64,000 bases of DNA from an uncultured bacterium (GTDB lineage: Bacteria; Planctomycetota; UBA1135; GCA-002686595), in contig CALLKX010000018.1 in assembly GCA_938083085.1 (NCBI GenBank), positions 83,609 to 147,608 of the forward strand, in the 5' to 3' direction. Position 1 is the first letter of the stretch. Every line of letters starts with the position of its first letter. The translations under genes and the position numbers were made by a program. The notes below the pieces were generated by a model, which saw only the letters and a list, made by a program, of their open reading frames with translations, ran no database searches and was not told the origin of the DNA. This document shows, one piece after another, positions 63,140 to 64,000 of this stretch.

Positions 63140-64000
63140 TCAGGGGAGCGTGGGGGAGCTGAAGTAGCGCCGGATCTGAATCCCCTCGCTCCCGACGTCC
63201 ATATTCCGCGAGGCACGTCCGTCGTAGTTGAGGGTCATTCCGTCTGTGGCGTGGAGTCCGACATGTGTGGCGATCATCGAACCGTTGATCCGCGCTCGCC
63301 CGTTCGTGTAGGCAGCGGTCGTCCCATGCTTGGTGGAGTCTCCAGCCACAAAGCCGAGAATTGAGTTCGTCGTGTGCAGGGTCGCGTCGACCTCGAAGGT
63401 TCGATCATCCTCGAGCGCTTTCCTTTCCAGCTCATCCACAACGGTGGCGCGGAGCAACTCTGGCGTGATCCACTGGCTCGTCGGGTTCACCGGGATGATG
63501 CTCGCGATAGAGCGTCCCTCGGAGTCGAACAGGATGGACTCCGTGGGATCCGACGGGTCCGCGACCGTCAGGACGTCGGTGGACCAGCTATTGGTGCTGG
63601 GCGGATCACCGATCCAGGCGCCGGAGACCGGTTCGAAGTGCCCACCCTTGTTATGGATCGGGATGGCCTGGCCGTCGTTGATGTTGTAGTAGCGCGGACG
63701 GTATTCAGCCTCGTAGCGAGGGTTCGAGATCAGGTTGCTCCACCCGTAGACCGGCTCCTCCCGGCTCAACACTCGACCTGTCTGGATCACGCGGGTTCGC
63801 TGGACCCACCTTCCGGTTTCCTTGTTGGATTTTTCGCTCTTGGAGCTCTTCTCGCTCTTGGAGCTCTTCTCGCTCTTGGAGCTCTTCTCGCTCTTGGAGC
63901 TCTTCTCGCTCTTCTCGCTCTTGGAGCTCTTCTCGCTCTTGGAGCTCTTCTCGCTCTTGGAGCTCTTCTCGCTCTTTGAGCTCTTCTCGCTCTTGGAGCT
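63140..64000 (-). CDS. Surface or pilus-associated protein with (SEKSSK)n repeat (cut by window edge)
   Basis: The C-terminal 286 aa of a longer protein; its start lies beyond the right edge. The visible N-terminal part (about 55 residues, 63833-64000) is a hydrophilic SEKSSK repeat. The rest contains SLISNPRYEAEYR-like and LHTTNSILGFVAGDS segments and the motif MTLNYDGRASRN, which resembles PilX-type pilus assembly proteins of Planctomycetota (a displayed, Asn/Gly-rich beta region). A shorter frame starting at 63790 is only part of it. Assignment to the pilus is tentative. Confidence 0.6.
   Translation of the reverse strand, partial: SSKSEKSSKSEKSSKSEKSSKSEKSSKSEKSEKSSKSEKSSKSEKSSKSEKSSKSEKSNKETGRWVQRTRVIQTGRVLSREEPVYGWSNLISNPRYEAEYRPRYYNINDGQAIPIHNKGGHFEPVSGAWIGDPPSTNSWSTDVLTVADPSDPTESILFDSEGRSIASIIPVNPTSQWITPELLRATVVDELERKALEDDRTFEVDATLHTTNSILGFVAGDSTKHGTTAAYTNGRARINGSMIATHVGLHATDGMTLNYDGRASRNMDVGSEGIQIRRYFSSPTLP
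63833..64000. repeat. 18-bp coding tandem repeat array
   Basis: Unit TTGGAGCTCTTCTCGCTC on the + strand, about nine copies to the window edge, one shortened by 6 bp (near 63905). On the minus strand it encodes SEKSSK in frame. The array continues beyond the window. Confidence 0.92.

Noticed and set aside
63833..64000. CRISPR-like repeat array
   Set aside because: Repeats are directly adjacent with no unique spacers and encode SEKSSK in frame; it is a coding minisatellite.

Overview
This is a 64-kb, very GC-rich, gene-dense stretch of bacterial chromosome from a Gram-negative aerobe. The gene content points to Planctomycetota: an adjacent DUF1800/DUF1501 pair, a CRTAC1-type FG-GAP/ASPIC-UnbV protein, EF-hand and HEAT-repeat exported proteins, LptE- and BamD-like lipoproteins, and a lysine-rich histone-fold protein. 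The phylum is my inference; no rRNA gene lies in the window. I see no tRNA, insertion sequence, prophage or CRISPR array. The only RNA gene I can support is the RNase P RNA (rnpB).

Layout. 1-4 kb: exported proteins, a leucine-dehydrogenase-type enzyme, a zinc-ribbon membrane protein and YgfZ. 4.4-7.6 kb: a cytochrome-oxidase assembly operon (CtaA, CtaB, and a SCO1-DUF420 fusion). 7.9-15.8 kb: hypotheticals, Hpt, an RluD-type synthase, TruD with a very long Arg/Gly-rich tail, MTA phosphorylase and an M28 peptidase. 16-21.3 kb: an EF-hand protein, an AGCS amino-acid/Na+ symporter and two poorly known exported or hypothetical proteins. 21.3-24 kb: a run of redox genes containing a probable, undetected selenoprotein (AhpD-like peroxidase, CxxU, with a SECIS-like hairpin), a 2-hydroxyacid dehydrogenase and a Cys-type glutathione peroxidase. 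24-30 kb: CRTAC1 protein, a small Sm-like protein with a strong terminator, a Nudix protein, rnpB and an alpha/beta hydrolase that lacks its nucleophile. 30-34.8 kb: RuvX, a giant AsmA-like protein and a histone-fold protein. 34.9-47 kb, minus strand: tsaB, glmM, a cdaA-YbbR fusion, folP, ftsH, lptE, bamD, recO and a CorC-type protein, many with 4-nt overlaps. 47-53.6 kb: ECF sigma factor, hutI, hisS, PilZ protein and histidine kinase. 53.8-56.6 kb: DUF1800/DUF1501. 57-61.5 kb: two B12-binding radical SAM proteins plus a small acidic peptide, a candidate RiPP locus. 61.5-64 kb: a GT-C-like membrane protein and a surface/pilus-like protein whose (SEKSSK)n repeat runs off the right edge.

Three items stand out. 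First, the selenoprotein: the TGA at 22133-22135 splits an otherwise intact gene, sits exactly where the second Cys of the CxxC motif belongs, and is followed at the expected distance by a perfect 7-bp hairpin. Second, the peptide/radical-SAM locus, where one enzyme ends in a PqqD-like (RRE-type) domain. Third, chromatin and signalling oddities: a histone fold with a Lys/Ala tail, a one-protein fusion of c-di-AMP cyclase and its YbbR regulator, and an RGG-tailed TruD. Short tandem repeats of 12-18 bp recur across the window in both spacers and coding regions.
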